Positions 49,532-52,413 of a stretch of 52,413 nucleotides of DNA are shown here, one piece after another. A program made the translations under genes and the position numbers. How positions within the stretch are numbered: position 1 is the stretch's first letter; every line of letters begins with the position of its first letter. The notes beneath the pieces are model-generated. The model worked only from the letters and a program-made list of their open reading frames with translations. It ran no database searches and was not told the DNA's origin. This DNA comes from Clostridia bacterium (GTDB lineage: Bacteria > Bacillota > Clostridia > Oscillospirales > CAG-272), in assembly GCA_017537175.1 (NCBI GenBank), contig JAFYLH010000003.1, positions 1-52,413 on the forward strand, read 5' to 3'.

Positions 49532-50404
49532 ATGAAACCCTACATCGAGAGCTTTACCCTGCTGACTAACCGCCAAGAGCTGGATTATATCTGGGACGAG
49601 GTGAATTATACCTGCTACGATACCTTTTATCCCTTTAAGATATTTATGGACGACCGCCTGCCCCGTATTGACTTTGAGCCCATAACCATATTCTACGGCG
49701 GAAACGGCTCGGGCAAGTCTACCTTACTTAATATGATTGCCGAAAAGGCAGAGGTGATCCGCACCTCTCCCTTTAATAAATCGGTGCTGTTTCCCGAGTA
49801 TGTCAAGCGTACCACCATGAAGGCAAGGGAGATCCCGCGGCATTCAAGAATTATGACAAGCGACGATGTCTTTGAGCATATTTTAAAGGTGCGTAATTTC
49901 AATTACGATATAGACGACCGCCGTGATGAGCTTTTGGATGAATATTACGGTATAGCAGATCCGTTTAAATCACCCAAAAGGCTTAACTCTCTTTCCGACT
50001 ATGACGAGTGGAAAAAGGAGCATGAGATAAAAAGCGGCAAGCTCTCTGCCTCCCGATATGTGCGTCAGAATATGCGGGGCAATATTGATATGCACTCAAA
50101 CGGCGAGAACGCCATGCTCTACTTTGTTGACAACATCACCGAGGATGCGGTATATCTCCTCGACGAGCCTGAGAACAGCCTGTCTATAGAGTATCAGTTA
50201 AGGTTAAAAGAGTTTTTGGAGGACAGCGCCCGACACTTTGGCTGTCAGCTTATCATCACCACCCATTCTCCCATACTTCTCTCTATGAAGGGGGCTAAAA
50301 TATATGACCTTGACGAGTTCCCCGTAGAAACAAAAAGCTGGACAGAGCTGCCTAATGTCCGCAAATACTTTGAGTTTTTTGAAGAACACAGAGAAGAGTT
50401 TTAA
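49532..50404 (+). CDS. Small AAA/ABC-type ATPase
   Basis: 290 residues. ABC-class ATPase of the RecF/SMC-like AAA_21 type: Walker [14 protein letters not shown] (about 55-67), a variable helical insert (85-185), an unusual signature MHSNGENAMLYF, Walker B AVYLLDEPENSLS and switch His in IITTHSP. No fused nuclease domain. Such stand-alone ATPases have varied roles, including phage defence and repair; no partner gene is obvious. AAAGGAGA precedes the ATG, and a TG-a-TAAAAT box lies at 49497-49505. Confidence 0.82.
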   Translation: MKPYIESFTLLTNRQELDYIWDEVNYTCYDTFYPFKIFMDDRLPRIDFEPITIFYGGNGSGKSTLLNMIAEKAEVIRTSPFNKSVLFPEYVKRTTMKAREIPRHSRIMTSDDVFEHILKVRNFNYDIDDRRDELLDEYYGIADPFKSPKRLNSLSDYDEWKKEHEIKSGKLSASRYVRQNMRGNIDMHSNGENAMLYFVDNITEDAVYLLDEPENSLSIEYQLRLKEFLEDSARHFGCQLIITTHSPILLSMKGAKIYDLDEFPVETKSWTELPNVRKYFEFFEEHREEF

Positions 50405-50454
50405 TTAGTTAGGGATTTAGTTTATAACCCCATTAAGTTCAGTTAAAGTGGTGA

Positions 50455-50640
50455 TATCCCTCCACCGCACTCGTACCAAAAACATAATTGTTTTCAACAA
50501 ACTGTTTTTGGTACTGCGGTCCCCCTCCCTTTAGGCAAGGGAGGCTTATCAGCGCTCTACTGTTAACTTATTCTAATTTAACGGAATTTTTGTTGCATTC
50601 CTGCAACAAAAATCACCTTAACTCCTAACTCCTACTTCCT
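50455..50640. repeat. Intergenic repeats upstream of the CPBP gene
   Basis: The gap holds an inverted pair ACCAAAAACA / TGTTTTTGGT (50468-50518 region), a CCTCCCTTTAGGCAAGGGAGG hairpin described by its arms CCTCCCTT and AAGGGAGG, TTTTTGTTGCA/TGCAACAAAAA (50586-50612), and tandem CCTAACTC/CTACTTC words (50625-50650). No coding sequence is seen. Confidence 0.6.
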
Positions 50641-50651
50641 AACTCCTAACT

Positions 50652-50684
50652 AAAAAATCCCCCTTGCATAATGGGGGATTTTTT
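50652..50684 (+). terminator. Terminator hairpin overlapping the CPBP promoter
   Basis: Perfect stem AAAAAATCCCCC / GGGGGATTTTTT with a 9-nt loop TTGCATAAT. Confidence 0.8.
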
Positions 50685-50692
50685 GTTATAAT
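50664..50692 (+). promoter_or_regulatory. Promoter of the CPBP gene
   Basis: TTGCAT (50664-50669) in the terminator loop, 17 bp, TATAAT (50687-50692). Confidence 0.6.
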
Positions 50693-50722
50693 ACCCTTAG
50701 TTAAACATTAAAGGTGGCAGGA

Positions 50723-51919
50723 ATGAAAAAAACAAAAATACTTGATGCAATAATAGTATTTATTATTGCCATTATCATACTTTCAATCGTAAACGCGGTT
50801 CTTTTCCTTACCCTGGGTGTTTCGGGTATGGCAATAAGTGAGCTGTTGATAGTTATAGTTCCTCTGGGTGTCGTGATTTTAAGAAAGGAGGATCTTTCCG
50901 AACGCTTTAATCTCAAAGTACCCAACACCATGGGCAGCTTCTTTGCGGCGGCTGTTATGATGATGGGTGTAAATATGTGGGAAAACGCCTCCACATATGC
51001 CTATGTAGGCGTGTTTGGTATGTCGGAGCAGAGCGACCTGACCTTTCTTAACAGCTTCTTTTCGGGAGTAAGTCCCATTATGGCGCTCATTATAATAGCG
51101 CTTATTCCCGCGATCTGCGAGGAGCTTTTGTTCAGAGGCTATCTGCTTGATTCCTTAAAGGGAAAGAAAAGCGGTGTAGCTGCGGTTATAATTACCTCCA
51201 TACTTTTCTCGCTTTTGCATTTTGATTATACAAGTCTTAATTTCTATAAGCTCATTCCTTTGCTTATTATGGCATTGGCCTTCGGTTATATCACGCTTAA
51301 GACCGACTCGGTGCTTATACCTATGATATTCCATTTTATCAACAATGCAAATGCTCTTATCTCCTACTATACCTTAAAGAGCCAGGGTGTCACTACCGAG
51401 GAGGTTTCTGTAGCGGCTGATCCTGTCTACCTGTGGTATGCACTTGCCGGCTTTGGCGCAGGCTTGGGACTTATATATTTCGGTACAAGGTTTTTGTCGG
51501 GTAAGCCCCGTAAATGGTGGCTTAATCTTATTGTTGTGCTCCTGAGCCTGATCATCCTTGCGACAGGTGTCATAGGCGGTGCGATGAGTATGACAAATGT
51601 TTCGTATGAGGGAGAATATACCTCTAAGCTACGGGAGGATACCGTTGAGACAGAGAGCTTTACCGTAGAAGAGGATAGTGTGGGTGTTATATATGCAGGT
51701 GTCCTGTGTGCCCGGGGTGTTGAGGGCTCGGTTACCGTAACAGACCGTGAGGGCAAAGAGATCTATACTACCGACCAATCGGGCATAGGAATGTATATCG
51801 AAATGCCAAAGGGTGAATATACCGTTACCTACAGCTTTGATCTGCCCGACGGTCAAAGTGTTTCCTATGATGTTGAGGCATTTGTTATGGTATTTACCAT
51901 AGATCCGGCAGTTACTTGA
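50723..51919 (+). CDS. CPBP family intramembrane metalloprotease
   Basis: 398 residues. Eight or so membrane segments carry the CPBP (Abi/Rce1-like) motifs: AICEELLFRGYLLD (about 131-144), SLLHFDYTS and MIFHFINNANAL, giving the catalytic Glu/Arg and two His. The last membrane segment (LIVVLLSLIILATGVIGGAM) is followed by a roughly 100-residue beta-rich domain probably outside the cell. Targets are unknown; in Firmicutes such proteins serve bacteriocin immunity or membrane-protein processing. The ATG at 50723 is preferred to an in-frame GTG at 50714. Confidence 0.9.
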   Translation: MKKTKILDAIIVFIIAIIILSIVNAVLFLTLGVSGMAISELLIVIVPLGVVILRKEDLSERFNLKVPNTMGSFFAAAVMMMGVNMWENASTYAYVGVFGMSEQSDLTFLNSFFSGVSPIMALIIIALIPAICEELLFRGYLLDSLKGKKSGVAAVIITSILFSLLHFDYTSLNFYKLIPLLIMALAFGYITLKTDSVLIPMIFHFINNANALISYYTLKSQGVTTEEVSVAADPVYLWYALAGFGAGLGLIYFGTRFLSGKPRKWWLNLIVVLLSLIILATGVIGGAMSMTNVSYEGEYTSKLREDTVETESFTVEEDSVGVIYAGVLCARGVEGSVTVTDREGKEIYTTDQSGIGMYIEMPKGEYTVTYSFDLPDGQSVSYDVEAFVMVFTIDPAVT

Positions 51920-52003
51920 TTACGATCAAAAAACTTGTAGTAAAAGTCTTTTTGAATTTGTTATATATTATAGAAATAAAAAATACGAAAGGAAAAAGAT
52001 CTT

Positions 52004-52090
52004 ATGAAAAAGCGGCGGGTCGCCGCGGCAAAGCTGCGTGCGAACATTGCTTTTTCAAATTACACGGAATGGAGGATTCATGTATTATGA
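52004..52090 (+). CDS. 28-residue upstream ORF coupled to the SLH gene
   Basis: The ATG follows GAAAGGAAAAAG. It encodes MKKRRVAAAKLRANIAFSNY and eight more residues, and its TGA overlaps the ATG of the SLH gene (ATGA). It could be a coupling leader peptide or chance; the GC-rich first part is unlike the flanks. Confidence 0.35.
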   Translation: MKKRRVAAAKLRANIAFSNYTEWRIHVL

Positions 52091-52413
52091 AGAAACTTTT
52101 TATTTCCCTTATAGCAGTAGTACTGCTGTGTTCCATGGCAGTTGGCATTTCTGCCAACGAATGGAACAACCCCTTTAAGGATGTAAAGGAAAGCCATTGG
52201 TTCTACGATGCGGTAAAGACCACCGTAGAAAAGGGTATCTTTACAGGTATGACCGAGGATACCTTCCAGCCTAACGGCAAGATGACAAGAGCAATGTTCA
52301 TGACAACTCTTGCAAATATGGTGGGTGCCGAGGTAGGCGAGTACACCGGTATGCCCTTTACCGATGTCAAGGCAGGCCATTGGTATGCTCCCTATGTACA
52401 GTGGGCATATGAC
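52087..52413 (+). CDS. SLH-domain exported protein (N-terminal part, runs off the window)
   Basis: 109 codons are visible and no stop is reached. A signal peptide MKKLFISLIAVVLLCSMAVG with ISA cleavage region is followed by SLH repeats: NPFKDVKESHWFYDAVKTTV and MTRAMFMTTLANMVG, then MPFTDVKAGHWYAPYVQWAY. It would be anchored to secondary cell-wall polymer, like the SLH deacetylase at 29867. GGAGG lies 11 nt upstream of the ATG. The rest of the protein is not in this window. Confidence 0.9.
   Translation, partial: MKKLFISLIAVVLLCSMAVGISANEWNNPFKDVKESHWFYDAVKTTVEKGIFTGMTEDTFQPNGKMTRAMFMTTLANMVGAEVGEYTGMPFTDVKAGHWYAPYVQWAYD

Noticed and set aside
49532..50404. OLD-type or Septu-type defence ATPase with a nuclease partner
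   Set aside because: The ATPase lacks a fused nuclease domain and the next gene, after repeats and a terminator, is a CPBP protease.
1..52413. tRNA or rRNA genes
   Set aside because: No T-loop GGTTCGAATCC-type sequence with matching acceptor arms and no rRNA-like segment was found when reading both strands.

Overview
The window is a chromosomal segment of a low-to-moderate GC Gram-positive bacterium, most likely an uncultured gut member of the Clostridia (Oscillospirales or Ruminococcus-like). The evidence is the housekeeping content (ylxM-ffh-rpsP-khpA, rpmG-secE-nusG-rplK-rplA, efp followed by a CD1247-type protein, typA, luxS), zinc-type L33, SLH-domain exoproteins, paired half-size chromate transporters, AzlCD, strong AGGAGG ribosome sites and clear sigma-A promoters with 17-bp spacers. 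No rRNA, tRNA, cas or integrase genes were seen.

Layout. 1-4.3 kb: housekeeping genes (DUF4830, YqeG phosphatase, endonuclease-IV-like TIM barrel, M24 peptidase, EF-P, Cys/Asp-tailed CD1247 protein). 4.3-5.5 kb: gene-poor, with REP-like GGGGAC palindromes, a small HTH gene and two 156-bp copies of an AGCTAAATT word array. 5.5-14.6 kb: a compact, intact, phage-derived head cassette (small protein, TerL, portal, Prp-like protease, scaffold, N4-gp56 major capsid protein, connector-like proteins, large propeller-like protein) without integrase, tape measure, lysis or regulatory modules. 14.7-17.1 kb: SRP/S16 operon on the minus strand. 17-31.5 kb: transporters, LuxS, TypA, VanZ, an amino-acid ABC transporter whose binding protein appears circularly permuted, a zinc-ribbon/TPR/TIR membrane protein, MATE, aconitase-family hydratase and an SLH deacetylase. 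31.5-35 kb: RlmD, an AT-rich DUF4268 nuclease-like gene bracketed by inverted ATATCGC arrays, and a PfkB kinase. 35-38.5 kb: surface-glycan operon (YhcH, Glf, GT2, GDPD). 38.6-42.2 kb: AzlCD and the L33-SecE-NusG-L11-L1 operon. 42.2-50.4 kb: accessory region (XRE-GNAT fusion, a 1227-residue AraC multidomain protein, SMI1/KNR4, an unknown gene, an AAA ATPase). 50.7 kb to the end: a CPBP protease and the start of an SLH protein.

Three results stand out. (1) The isolated capsid cassette carries its own Prp protease, and the major capsid protein begins with a segment that looks like a Prp cleavage site, so capsid maturation seems to be encoded inside the cassette. (2) Several intergenic arrays share one design: a short constant word alternates with variable perfect hairpins, typically four words in one orientation and then four in the other. 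In one case a DUF4268 gene sits at the orientation switch. (3) The ABC-transporter binding protein carries the usual C-terminal SBP segment at its N terminus.

All functional calls come from reading motifs by eye. No database search was run.
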